Assembly (NCBI GenBank): GCA_963717135.1
Contig: CAVQVN010000009.1
Location: forward strand, 744,001 to 808,000
Length of the DNA stretch: 64,000 nt
Origin: UBA4744 sp963717135
GTDB lineage: Bacteria > Actinomycetota > Acidimicrobiia > Spongiisociales > UBA4744
Reading direction: 5' to 3'
Shown here: one piece after another, positions 1-7,759 of the stretch
How positions within the stretch are numbered: position 1 is the stretch's first letter
How the letters are laid out: every line of letters begins with the position of its first letter
Translations under genes and position numbers: made by a program
The notes under the pieces: model-generated
Seen by the model: only the letters and a program-made list of their open reading frames with translations
The model's database searches: none
Told to the model about the DNA's origin: nothing

Positions 1-482
1 CAGTCCGGCGGGCGGCCCGCCTGGCCGATGGCTTCTTCTCCAACGCTTCCCCCGATCGTTTCCGGGCTCAAGTGGCGGTCGCCCGGACCCAAATGGAGCA
101 GGACGGCCGCGACCCCTCAGAGTTTCAGTGGGGGTATTACGCCATCGTCCATCCGTGCGAGGACTCCGAGACCGGTTGGCAAGAGATCCGCGATCACGTC
201 CACCACGTGCGTTGGAAGTACAGCGACATGGAAGTCTCGGCAACCCGCTCCGGACCGGTCCCCGCACCCCCACGGCTCGAGGCGGTTGCCGAACAGCAGC
301 TCCGCGAGTCCGTCCTGGTGGGTCCGGCCGACATGATTGCCGAAAAGCTCCGAACGATCGAAGCCCGGGCCGGAGTCCCCTTCCACCTCGTGGCCCGGTC
401 CTACTTCCCCGGGATGGGCTTCTCGCAGCAAATGGAGGAGCTGCAACGCATAGCCGGTGAGCTGGTCCCGCTGCTCCGCTGA
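1..482 (+). CDS. LLM-class flavin-dependent oxidoreductase, C-terminal part (5' truncated by the window edge)
   Basis: The open frame runs in from the window edge (frame starting at base 3) and ends at TGA 480-482, so only about 159 C-terminal residues are visible. The stretch RRAARLADGFF followed by a helical tail that includes VLVGPADMIAEKLRTI is typical of the end of luciferase-like (often F420- or FMN-dependent) TIM-barrel monooxygenases, where a late GdGFF segment helps form the flavin pocket. The substrate cannot be inferred. The DUF3048 lipoprotein follows 31 bp later with its own promoter-like box, so the two need not be cotranscribed. The family call is good; cofactor choice is inference from the phylum. 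Confidence 0.75.
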   Translation, partial: VRRAARLADGFFSNASPDRFRAQVAVARTQMEQDGRDPSEFQWGYYAIVHPCEDSETGWQEIRDHVHHVRWKYSDMEVSATRSGPVPAPPRLEAVAEQQLRESVLVGPADMIAEKLRTIEARAGVPFHLVARSYFPGMGFSQQMEELQRIAGELVPLLR

Positions 483-500
483 GTCACAGCACCCAACCGG

Positions 501-506
501 TACACT
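501..506 (+). promoter_or_regulatory. Leaderless-type -10 box (TACACT) of the DUF3048 gene
   Basis: TACACT ends 7 nt before the ATG at 514. A start point 6-7 nt after a -10 box would fall on the start codon itself, and no purine-rich ribosome binding site is present. The same spacing recurs at several genes in this window. Confidence 0.5.
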
Positions 507-513
507 GCCCGTC

Positions 514-1572
514 ATGCCACGTTCCCATCTTTGGTTATTCGTCGCGTTCGCGCTGATCCTGGCGGCTTGCCGCGGGGCAAACGCCGACGACCAGACCACC
601 ACGACAGCAGGTCCCACCCCTACGACCGCGGCTACGACCACCACTCGGCCGACAACCACCACGACCGAACCGCCGCAACCTGTCTCTCCCCTCAACGGGC
701 TACCGGCCGAGGATCCAACTCTGTTGGAACGGAGTGTCCTGGCCGTGAAGATCGACAACCATTGGAATGCCCGGCCCCAATCGGGGATTCAGGATGCAGA
801 CGCGGTTTACGAACTCGTGGTCGAAGCCGGACTGACCCGCTTCATCGCGCTATTCCACGACAACGACAGCGATTACCTGGGACCAATGCGATCGGGACGC
901 CCGACCGATCCCACCTTGCTGGCTCCACTGGGTGCCACATTTGCCATCAGCGGCGCCCAGGATTGGGTGACCGCCCGAATCATCGACGCCGGCATCCCCC
1001 TGATCGGAGAAGTCAGGCCGGCCACCTTCCGTATCTCGTCACGGAGCGCTCCCCACAATCTGTACGTCGACACCGCCCTGCTTCGTGAGTACGCCGAGTC
1101 CCGCGGGTATTCGAACGAGCCGCCCCCCGATCTGTTTGCCTGGGGGGAAGCAACGACGGCCGAGCCGGGAGCCGAATCGATCACGATTCGATTCTCCTCT
1201 GAGACCACCGCTCTCTGGGAATGGGACGGCGAGCGATACCTCAGGAGCACCAATGGGGAAGAACATCAATACCTTCCCAAAGAGGGAGAGGCGGACCGGA
1301 TAGCCGCCGACACCCTGGTAGTCCTCTTCGTCAAGAAGTACACCGCTTCGCCGCCTTCCGGCAGTAACGGGTCTTCCGTTCCCGCCATGGAAACGGTGGG
1401 CAGCGGGCGAGCGCTGGTCTTCTCCGGTGGCAACGTCACGGAGGGCAATTGGTCTCGCGACACCATCGAAGAGATGATCTCCTTGAGCGACCCGGAAGGG
1501 AACGTTCTCACGGTCCCACCCGGGGTGCCGTGGATTTCGCTGGTTCCGGATACCGGCATAGTCTCCTGGTGA
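514..1572 (+). CDS. DUF3048 (YerB-like) lipoprotein
   Basis: The product is 352 aa. It starts with a lipoprotein signal, MPRSHLWLFVAFALILAAC, with the lipobox cysteine near residue 19. A Thr/Ala/Pro-rich linker follows, then a DUF3048-type body beginning SPLNGLPA with VLAVKIDN, GPMRSGRPTD and, towards the C-terminus, VVLFVKKY and VPPGVPWISLVP. DUF3048 proteins (YerB of Bacillus) are surface-anchored and of unknown function. The ATG at 514 was chosen because it begins the signal peptide and sits 7 nt after a TACACT box; the same frame is open further upstream. The stop overlaps the amidase GTG (GTGA), so the two are translationally coupled. Confidence 0.85.
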   Translation: MPRSHLWLFVAFALILAACRGANADDQTTTTAGPTPTTAATTTTRPTTTTTEPPQPVSPLNGLPAEDPTLLERSVLAVKIDNHWNARPQSGIQDADAVYELVVEAGLTRFIALFHDNDSDYLGPMRSGRPTDPTLLAPLGATFAISGAQDWVTARIIDAGIPLIGEVRPATFRISSRSAPHNLYVDTALLREYAESRGYSNEPPPDLFAWGEATTAEPGAESITIRFSSETTALWEWDGERYLRSTNGEEHQYLPKEGEADRIAADTLVVLFVKKYTASPPSGSNGSSVPAMETVGSGRALVFSGGNVTEGNWSRDTIEEMISLSDPEGNVLTVPPGVPWISLVPDTGIVSW

Positions 1573-2957
1573 TCCACGACACATCTATCGCCGATCTCGC
1601 CTCCGCAATCCGCCGGGGCAAGCTTTCCGCCCGTGAGGTCGCGGATCACTACCTGCAACGAAGCCACCGGTTCCAACCGGAGTTGAATGCCTACACGTCG
1701 ATTGATGACCGAGCGGCGGAACGCGCAGACCAGATTGACCGAGAGGTTTCCCGGGGCAATGATCCGGGGCCACTCGCCGGAGTGCCCGTGGCCATCAAGG
1801 ACCTCATCGATCAGGCCGGCGCCATAACGACCTGCGGGTCCGCTTTCTATCGATCTGAGGCCGAACGCTCGGCAACAGTGGTCCGGCGACTAGAGGCGGC
1901 CGGGGCCAACATCATCGGTCGCACCGGCCTTCATGAGTTCGCCTTTGGATTCTCCAGCGAAAACCATTGGTTCGGAGCGGTTCGGAACCCGTGGGACACG
2001 ACCACCTCTCCCGGTGGTTCCTCCGGTGGTTCCGCGGTCGCTGCCGCAGCCGGACTGGCTGCCGGAGCGATCGGCACCGACACCGGGGGATCGGTACGGG
2101 TGCCGGCTGCGATGTGTGGCATCGTGGGGCTCAAGGTGACCCACGGCAGGGTGCCTCTCACCGGGGTCTTCCCCCTCGCCTCGTCACTCGATACGGTTGG
2201 GCCCCTGGGTCGGAGCGTCGATGACGTATCTGTTCTCTATGGGGTGATGGCCGGGCATGACCCCGAAGATCCCTGGTCTGCCCATCGACCGGTAGCGGCC
2301 GGCGACGAACGGGTAACCCTTGATGGGCTGCGAGTCGGCGTACCCCAACCCTGGACCGAGGACGGCCCGATAGCCGGAGATGTCCGGGACGCCTTTTCCG
2401 ACGCGCTCGATCGGCTCGACCGGCTCGGGGCCACCATCCGCGAAGTCCGCCACCCACGTTTCTTGCCAACCCGGGAGCTGGGAGATCTCATCAACGGCGA
2501 AGCAGCGTCGGTGCACCGGAGGTGGCTCACCGACCCGGATCGGGAGTACGGACCGGAGGTGGCCGACCGTCTCAAGCGGACACTGGACGTCGGTCTGGCC
2601 GACTACCTCGCTGCTGTGGAGTGGAGAATGGGCCTGCGCAACGCAACGGCCGGTGCCTTTCTCGAGGTGGATTTCCTCGTCACCCCGACCACCGGCGCCA
2701 CGCGCAAGAGCATCGGCGAACCGACCATCATGATCGCCAACGACGTCCTCCCCTACCGAATGGTGTTGTCCTGGTTCTCTTCTCTGGTCAACCACATGGG
2801 AGTGCCCGCCCTCGCCCTGCCGCTGCGGCACACCGGTTCTCCTCCTCCCTCCCTGCAGGTAATTGGACCCTGGTGGTCTGAGCCGCGGCTTCTCAATCTG
2901 GGTCGGGCCCTGGAGATGGCGGGAATTGTTGAAGTTCGCCCCCCACCCCGATGGTGA
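1569..2957 (+). CDS. Amidase signature family protein
   Basis: A 462-aa amidase signature enzyme, expected to hydrolyse a C-N amide bond through a Ser-cisSer-Lys triad. The catalytic Lys lies in VAIKDLID, and the Gly/Ser-rich signature GGSSGGSAVAAAAG is followed by IGTDTGGSVRVPA with the nucleophilic serine, then the conserved GLKVTHGRVP. The GTG start at 1569 overlaps the DUF3048 stop. GatB and GatC are not adjacent and the body is shorter than many GatA proteins, so an amidotransferase role is not supported here; a free-standing amidase with unknown substrate is more likely. A 156-bp spacer separates it from korA. Confidence 0.85.
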   Translation: MIHDTSIADLASAIRRGKLSAREVADHYLQRSHRFQPELNAYTSIDDRAAERADQIDREVSRGNDPGPLAGVPVAIKDLIDQAGAITTCGSAFYRSEAERSATVVRRLEAAGANIIGRTGLHEFAFGFSSENHWFGAVRNPWDTTTSPGGSSGGSAVAAAAGLAAGAIGTDTGGSVRVPAAMCGIVGLKVTHGRVPLTGVFPLASSLDTVGPLGRSVDDVSVLYGVMAGHDPEDPWSAHRPVAAGDERVTLDGLRVGVPQPWTEDGPIAGDVRDAFSDALDRLDRLGATIREVRHPRFLPTRELGDLINGEAASVHRRWLTDPDREYGPEVADRLKRTLDVGLADYLAAVEWRMGLRNATAGAFLEVDFLVTPTTGATRKSIGEPTIMIANDVLPYRMVLSWFSSLVNHMGVPALALPLRHTGSPPPSLQVIGPWWSEPRLLNLGRALEMAGIVEVRPPPRW

Positions 2958-2995
2958 GGAAGCTTCAGAGAACTTCTTATCTGGCCCGTTGTCGG

Positions 2996-3001
2996 TAGAC
3001 T
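2996..3001 (+). promoter_or_regulatory. Candidate -10 box (TAGACT) of korAB
   Basis: TAGACT lies in the 156-bp spacer before korA. No convincing -35 box is visible. korA has a conventional ribosome binding site (AAGGAAGTG, about 3098-3106), so this transcript would carry a leader of roughly 105 nt. Confidence 0.35.
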
Positions 3002-3113
3002 TAACGGGCCACAAAGCCTGGCTACCCAACATGTGGATTTGAATGCCCAAGCCAACCCACCCATTCGAGTCCCCGTTCGAAATCCCCCGACCAAACCAAG
3101 GAAGTGATTCGCC

Positions 3114-4994
3114 GTGTCTGACGACACTGCCACTCTTGAAGCACCATCCGAACCCAAAATCGAAATCGAGGAGATCGACAAGGTCATAATCCGCTTTGCG
3201 GGTGACTCCGGTGACGGCATGCAGCTGGCGGGAACGAGGTTCACCTCCGACTCGGCGATCCTCGGCAACGACCTCGCCACCCTTCCGAACTTCCCAGCCG
3301 AGATCCGGGCTCCGGCCGGCACGATTCCGGGCGTCTCCTCCTTCCAAGTCCAGATCGCCGATTTCGACATTCTGACCCCGGGCGATGAGGCCGACGTCCT
3401 GGTAGTCATGAACCCGGCGGCTCTCAAGGCCAACCTGGTTGATCTCCGATCCGGCGGCATGATCATCGTCAACGAGGAGGCGTTTGAAGAGCGCAACCTG
3501 GCCAAAGCAGGATACGAAGCCAACCCCCTCGAGGACGGAACGCTCACCGGGTACCGGGTGTTCCAGGTGCCGATGGACCGATTGACCAAGGAGGCCGTCA
3601 AGGACACCGGCGTTACCGGGCGCAACATTCTGCGTTCCAAGAACTTCTTCGCCCTCGGTCTGATCTCCTGGGTATTCAACCGACCGCTCGAACCGAGCAT
3701 CGCCTGGACGGAGAAACAGTTCGCCAAGCGGCCCGACGTGGCGGCCGCCAACGTCGCGTCCCTTCGAGCCGGCCACAACTTCGGGTTGACGACCGAAGCT
3801 TTTCACCACGTCTACAACGTCAAGCCCGCCAAGTTGGAGCCGGGTGAATACACCAACGTCACCGGAAACACGGCCCTTTCCTGGGGACTCATCGCAGCCA
3901 GCCAGGCCGCCAAACTTCCCTTGTTCTACGGTACGTACCCGATCACCCCGGCCTCGGATATCTTGCACGAGCTGGCCAAGCACAAGAACTTTGGTGTAAG
4001 AACCTATCAGGCTGAGGATGAGATCTCGGGAGTCGGTGCAGCCGTAGGGGCGGCCTTCGCAGGGCATCTGGCGGTCACCGGGACCTCAGGACCGGGCCTG
4101 GCTCTGAAGAGCGAAACGGTCAGTCTGGCCATTTCGTTAGAGCTGCCGCTGGTTGTCATCGACGTACAGCGGGCCGGACCATCGACCGGATTGCCGACCA
4201 AAGTCGAGCAATCAGACCTCCTGTTCTCGCTGTACGGACGACACGGGGAAGCTCCCCTGCCCGTCCTGGCGGCCAGATCGGCTTCCGATGCATTTGAGGT
4301 CGCCGTCGAAGCTTCCCGGATCGCGCTGAAGTACATGACGCCGGTCATTCTCCTCTCCGACAACTACATCGCCAACGGCTCTGAGCCCTGGCGGTTACCC
4401 GATCTGGAGGCGCTGCCCGACATCAGCGTGCCGTTCGTGACCGAACCGAATGCCAACGGTAAATATGTCCCCTATCTGCGGGACCCGACCACGCTCGCCC
4501 GGCAGTGGGCAATACCCGGAACACCCGGGCTCGAGCACCGGATAGGCGGTTTGGAGAAACACGAGTTGATCGGCAACGTTTCCTACGACGCCGACAACCA
4601 CCAACTCATGACCGATCTGCGTGAGTGGAAGATCCGGAACATCGCCAACGACATCCCTGAGCTCGAGGTCGACGGCGATGAGGAGGCCGAGTTGTTGGTC
4701 CTGGGTTGGGGCTCGACCTTCGGCGCCATCCGGGCGGCCGCCAAGCGCGTGAGGAAGGACGGATTCCCGGTCGCCACCGCCCATCTTCGGTATCTCAACC
4801 CGTTTCCCGCCAATCTGGGTGATGTGCTCAATCGGTATCGCTTCGTCCTGGTTCCGGAAATCAACATGGGCCAGTTGCGAAAGATGATCCGAGCCGAGTT
4901 CCTGGTTGCGGCCATGGGTTTCAACAAGGTCAAAGGACTGCCTTTCCGGGTGTCCGAAATCGAAAACAAGATCCGGGAGATCGTTGCATCATGA
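3114..4994 (+). CDS. korA: 2-oxoglutarate:ferredoxin oxidoreductase, fused gamma-alpha subunit
   Basis: The 626-aa protein has the fused layout of actinobacterial KorA. An N-terminal gamma (pyruvate/ketoisovalerate oxidoreductase catalytic) domain spans about residues 22-200 and starts VIIRFAGDSGDGMQLAG. A pyrimidine-binding alpha domain starts near 240 (YPITPASDILHELAKH, GVGAAVGAAFAGHLAVTGTSG), and a transketolase C-terminal-like domain follows. With KorB it oxidatively decarboxylates 2-oxoglutarate to succinyl-CoA using ferredoxin, in the cytoplasm. The GTG start is supported by AAGGAAGTG just upstream. The stop overlaps the korB start by 4 nt (ATGA). 2-Oxoglutarate rather than pyruvate is inferred from the fused architecture. 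Confidence 0.9.
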   Translation: MSDDTATLEAPSEPKIEIEEIDKVIIRFAGDSGDGMQLAGTRFTSDSAILGNDLATLPNFPAEIRAPAGTIPGVSSFQVQIADFDILTPGDEADVLVVMNPAALKANLVDLRSGGMIIVNEEAFEERNLAKAGYEANPLEDGTLTGYRVFQVPMDRLTKEAVKDTGVTGRNILRSKNFFALGLISWVFNRPLEPSIAWTEKQFAKRPDVAAANVASLRAGHNFGLTTEAFHHVYNVKPAKLEPGEYTNVTGNTALSWGLIAASQAAKLPLFYGTYPITPASDILHELAKHKNFGVRTYQAEDEISGVGAAVGAAFAGHLAVTGTSGPGLALKSETVSLAISLELPLVVIDVQRAGPSTGLPTKVEQSDLLFSLYGRHGEAPLPVLAARSASDAFEVAVEASRIALKYMTPVILLSDNYIANGSEPWRLPDLEALPDISVPFVTEPNANGKYVPYLRDPTTLARQWAIPGTPGLEHRIGGLEKHELIGNVSYDADNHQLMTDLREWKIRNIANDIPELEVDGDEEAELLVLGWGSTFGAIRAAAKRVRKDGFPVATAHLRYLNPFPANLGDVLNRYRFVLVPEINMGQLRKMIRAEFLVAAMGFNKVKGLPFRVSEIENKIREIVAS

Positions 4995-6010
4995 CGGACA
5001 CCATCACTACCAAATACACACGGGCCGATTTCCAGACCGATCAGGAGGTGCGGTGGTGTCCCGGTTGCGGCGACTACACCATCCTCGCCGCCGTGCAGGG
5101 GTTCATGGCCGACCTGGGCTTGCCCAAAGAGCAGATTGTGTTCGTATCCGGAATCGGGTGCTCGTCCCGGTTCCCTTATTACATGAATACCTACGGAATT
5201 CACTCGATCCACGGTCGTGCCCCGGCGATCGCCTCGGGCATCGCAATCGCCAACCCCGACCTGTCGGTCTGGGTCGTCACCGGTGACGGCGACGCTCTGT
5301 CGATTGGTGGCAATCACGTGATCCATGCGCTACGTCGCAACATGAATCTCAAGATTCTGCTCTTCAACAATCAGATCTACGGCTTGACCAAAGGTCAATA
5401 CTCTCCCACCAGCGAAAAAGGCAAACGAACCAAGTCCAGCCCGGCCGGTTCACCCGATTTCCCGTTCAATCCGGTCAGTTTGGCCCTGGGAGCCGAAGCC
5501 GGTTTTGTGGCCAGAACCATCGACATGGATCGAAATCTGACGGTGGAGATCCTCCAGAAGGCCTACGACCACGTAGGAACCGCCTTCATCGAGATCTACC
5601 AGAACTGCAACGTGTTCAACGACAAAGCGTTCATCGAACTGACCGGCAAAGAAACCAGACTCGACAACCGGATCAATCTCGAACACGGCCGGCCGATCAC
5701 GTTTGGAGCCGAAGGTGAGCACGCGGTTGTAATGGTCAATGGGTCCGCCAAGGTCGTCCCGACCGCCAGCGTGGCGGCCGGTGACATCATGGTGCACGAT
5801 GCGCACGCTCCCGATCCCAGTGCCGCCTTCGCGTTGAGTCGCTTGTCGCACGGACCGCACGGACCGACGCCGGTCGGCATCTTCCGCGACGTGATGCGCT
5901 CTTCGTATGAGCAAGACGTGGCACAGCAACTGGTCGACGCCCAGGAGAAGAAGGGCCCAGGCCATCTATCCAAATTGATCCGCTCCCTTGGAACCTGGAA
6001 GGTCGAATAA
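4991..6010 (+). CDS. korB: 2-oxoglutarate:ferredoxin oxidoreductase, beta subunit
   Basis: The 339-aa beta subunit binds thiamine diphosphate and one [4Fe-4S] cluster. VRWCPGCGDY supplies the CxxC pair, GIGCSS the third cysteine, and QNCNVFND a plausible fourth ligand. The ThDP/Mg site is GDGDALSIGGNH, followed by LLFNNQIYGLTKGQYSPT. There is no separate ferredoxin-like CxxCxxC domain, which is normal for KorB. The start overlaps korA (ATGA), so the two are made from one transcript. The TAA stop is the first codon of a 60-bp palindromic repeat described separately. Confidence 0.92.
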   Translation: MTDTITTKYTRADFQTDQEVRWCPGCGDYTILAAVQGFMADLGLPKEQIVFVSGIGCSSRFPYYMNTYGIHSIHGRAPAIASGIAIANPDLSVWVVTGDGDALSIGGNHVIHALRRNMNLKILLFNNQIYGLTKGQYSPTSEKGKRTKSSPAGSPDFPFNPVSLALGAEAGFVARTIDMDRNLTVEILQKAYDHVGTAFIEIYQNCNVFNDKAFIELTGKETRLDNRINLEHGRPITFGAEGEHAVVMVNGSAKVVPTASVAAGDIMVHDAHAPDPSAAFALSRLSHGPHGPTPVGIFRDVMRSSYEQDVAQQLVDAQEKKGPGHLSKLIRSLGTWKVE

Positions 6011-6066
6011 TCCCGTTTTGGCGTCAAAGTGACACCGGACACGGTGGAGGTTTGACGCTAAAACCC
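6008..6066 (+). repeat. Stop-codon-anchored palindromic element, copy 1 (after korB)
   Basis: The element begins at the korB TAA. Outer arms GTTTTGGCGTCAAA (6015-6028) and TTTGACGCTAAAAC (6051-6064) pair with one mismatch; an inner hairpin is CACCG-gaca-CGGTG. The two other copies lie at 7007-7065 and 50946-51005 and read the same way relative to their upstream gene. There is no T-run after the stem, so it is not a standard intrinsic terminator. Confidence 0.85.
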
Positions 6067-6077
6067 ATTTGTCACAC

Positions 6078-6097
6078 CCGGAACTCATTCTTTCCGG
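6078..6097 (+). promoter_or_regulatory. Inverted repeat over the candidate -10 of the AbiEi/DUF559 gene
   Basis: CCGGAA (6078-6083) and TTCCGG (6092-6097) form a perfect 6-bp inverted repeat that brackets CATTCT (6086-6091), a possible -10 box ending 6 nt before the ATG. AbiEi-type proteins are known to bind inverted repeats in their own promoters, so autoregulation is plausible but inferred. Confidence 0.35.
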
Positions 6098-7048
6098 ATG
6101 GGAACTCGTGAGACGGATTTCATCGCAATCGCCAATGCGCAACAGGGGGTGCTCGCGCGAAGGCAGATTCTGAGTCTGGGGTATTCTCGACGCCAATTCG
6201 ACAGGCGAGTTGTCGAGGGCCCGTGGATCAGAGTCACAGAAGGCGTCTACCGGCACCTCGCCGCCCCGGATACTTGGGAAAGCCGGTTGATGGCAGCCTG
6301 TCTAACGGGGGGTTCGGGAACGGTGGCATCCCACCGATCTGCCGCCGCCCTTCACGGTCTGACCGGAGGTTCAACGGCGCTTGTTGAAGTCATGTGTCGC
6401 CGTTGGCGGAGAAGTCAACACCCCAACCTCATCGTGCACGAAACCAGGTCAATCACCGACGCCGACGTCACCGAAGTGGCAGGCATCCCCACCAGTACCG
6501 TCGAGAGGACTCTCCTCGACCTGGGTGCGGTGCGGGGACGTGTCACAGTCCAAATGGCCCTCGACCGTGCCTTGCATACGAGGGCAACGACGTGGGAACA
6601 AGTCAATTCAACACTTGCTCGGCTTGCCAAGTCGGGTCGCCCTGGAGTGGAGAAACTCCGTAGCGCATTACAGGCGAGACAACCCGGCGGTGGAGTCCCC
6701 GAGAGCGAACGTGAGACTCAGCTCCTGGATTTGCTCGCGGGTCTTGGATTGCCCACTCCGACCGCGCAATACCGCGTTTTCGACCACCACGGCTTCTTTC
6801 TCGGGCTAGTGGACGCCGCCTACCCGCAGCATCGCATCGCAATCGAATACGACAGCGATCAAGAGCACAGCAACCCGACGGCACTTGCGAACGACAACGC
6901 CCGTCGCAACCGGTTGATGGCTGCCGGATGGACGGTTATCTCCGCTCGGAACTCGGACATCCAATCAGACGCCGGCGATTTCGTCCGAGCGATCACCGCA
7001 TCCCTTCGCTCTGGCGTCGATATTCCACCACGACCGGTGTACGTTTGA
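6098..7048 (+). CDS. AbiEi-like N-terminal domain plus DUF559 (Vsr-like endonuclease fold) protein
   Basis: A 316-aa protein. The N-terminal 60 residues (IANAQQGVLARRQILSLG, then GVYRHLA) match the winged-helix domain of type IV toxin-antitoxin AbiEi antitoxins. The C-terminal third resembles DUF559, a Vsr/PD-(D/E)xK-like nuclease fold: PESERETQLLDLL, then IAIEYDSDQEHSN and RRNRLMAAGWTVI. Such fusions are common in actinobacteria and mostly uncharacterised; no AbiEii toxin is adjacent. It is flanked by inverted copies of the palindromic element, and its last residues (about SGVDIPPRPVYV) and stop are encoded inside the second copy, which belongs to the convergent alkD-like gene. Confidence 0.75.
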   Translation: MGTRETDFIAIANAQQGVLARRQILSLGYSRRQFDRRVVEGPWIRVTEGVYRHLAAPDTWESRLMAACLTGGSGTVASHRSAAALHGLTGGSTALVEVMCRRWRRSQHPNLIVHETRSITDADVTEVAGIPTSTVERTLLDLGAVRGRVTVQMALDRALHTRATTWEQVNSTLARLAKSGRPGVEKLRSALQARQPGGGVPESERETQLLDLLAGLGLPTPTAQYRVFDHHGFFLGLVDAAYPQHRIAIEYDSDQEHSNPTALANDNARRNRLMAAGWTVISARNSDIQSDAGDFVRAITASLRSGVDIPPRPVYV

Positions 7049-7065
7049 CGCCAAAGCGAGGATTA
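7007..7065 (-). repeat. Stop-codon-anchored palindromic element, copy 2 (after the alkD-like gene)
   Basis: Read on the minus strand it begins at the TAA of the AlkD-like gene (7063-7065) and continues TCCTCGCTTTGGCGTC, with a CACC/GGTG inner hairpin and the pairing arm GACGCCAGAGCG. It is inverted relative to copy 1. The convergent DUF559 gene runs into it and stops within it. Confidence 0.85.
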
Positions 7066-7737
7066 GAGGATGTGTTTGGTGGCCTCGCGGAAGCTGAGGC
7101 CGGACAGTTGATCGCGGTGGTCGAGGGCGAACCGGCGAACCGCTTCAGGTTCGGTCTTGGCATACTCGCGCAGGGCCCATCCGATGGCCTTGCGAATGAA
7201 GAACTCCTTCTCGTCCGCCCTCTTCAGGCAGTAGCCGAACAGCTGTTCCTGATCGGTGCGGTTCTTGTGTTTGATCTGGCTGAGGATGGCGCTCCGGCGG
7301 ATCCACATGTTGGGGTCATCGATCCATCGGTCCAGCTTGGGATGCATCCGGGCGCGGTCATCAAGGAGCACCCTCCCGACCAGCCGGATGGCAATGTCGT
7401 CGACGAAGTCCCACCAGGCTCCTTCCACGATCATCCGCCGGTACAGCGGCAATGACCCGATGGTGATGTACTCGGGATGATCGACTGCCACCCCGATCGC
7501 GCAGTACTTCTCTTCTCGATGAGGTCGCTCCCACAACGCCAAGATCGCCTCGACATATTCAGCTCGACTCCCGATCGGGAAGCGCCGTCGCATTTCCCGG
7601 CACACCTTCTTGCGCTCGGGATTCGGGACGCCGTAGAACGGCATGTCGGTCTTCATGTACCCGGCCATATCGGAAGCCCGCACCGGATCACCGAACTTGG
7701 CCAGCTCCGACGCGAGAAACGAGGTCATTCCATCCAT
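7063..7737 (-). CDS. DNA alkylation repair protein, AlkD-like HEAT-repeat glycosylase
   Basis: A 224-aa all-helical AlkD-family protein. The family excises positively charged alkylated bases without base flipping. The conserved region GAWWDFVDDIA carries the Trp and catalytic Asp positions (WWDxVD), with MWIRRSAILSQIKHK and EKEFFIRKAIGWALREYAK as the later repeats. The ATG at 7737 is preferred because a TACGGT box ends 6 nt before it; an in-frame ATG at 7761 is the alternative. It is divergent from the DUF402 gene with overlapping promoter elements. Its TAA stop starts palindromic element copy 2. Confidence 0.85.
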   Translation of the reverse strand: MDGMTSFLASELAKFGDPVRASDMAGYMKTDMPFYGVPNPERKKVCREMRRRFPIGSRAEYVEAILALWERPHREEKYCAIGVAVDHPEYITIGSLPLYRRMIVEGAWWDFVDDIAIRLVGRVLLDDRARMHPKLDRWIDDPNMWIRRSAILSQIKHKNRTDQEQLFGYCLKRADEKEFFIRKAIGWALREYAKTEPEAVRRFALDHRDQLSGLSFREATKHIL

Positions 7738-7743
7738 GGAGCT

Positions 7744-7753
7744 ACCGTACTCT
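7744..7753. promoter_or_regulatory. Overlapping divergent leaderless -10 boxes
   Basis: TACTCT on the plus strand (7748-7753) ends 6 nt before the DUF402 ATG at 7760. TACGGT on the minus strand (complement of 7744-7749) ends 6 nt before the AlkD-like ATG at 7737. The two boxes share two base pairs, so both genes appear to be promoted from one 10-bp block. Confidence 0.4.
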
Positions 7754-7759
7754 CCTGTC

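Noticed and set aside
1569..2957. Naming the amidase gatA
   Set aside because: No gatB or gatC is adjacent; the amidase signature alone is shared by many enzymes. The YqeY gene at 42 kb is unrelated in position.
2184..4067. Very long minus-strand open frame opposite the amidase and korA (627 codons)
   Set aside because: Both plus-strand genes are clear family members; the antisense frame has no recognisable domain and reflects the codon bias of a high-GC genome.
6015..6064. Palindromic element as an ordinary Rho-independent terminator
   Set aside because: None of the three copies is followed by a T-run on the relevant strand, and the conserved part includes the stop codon itself.
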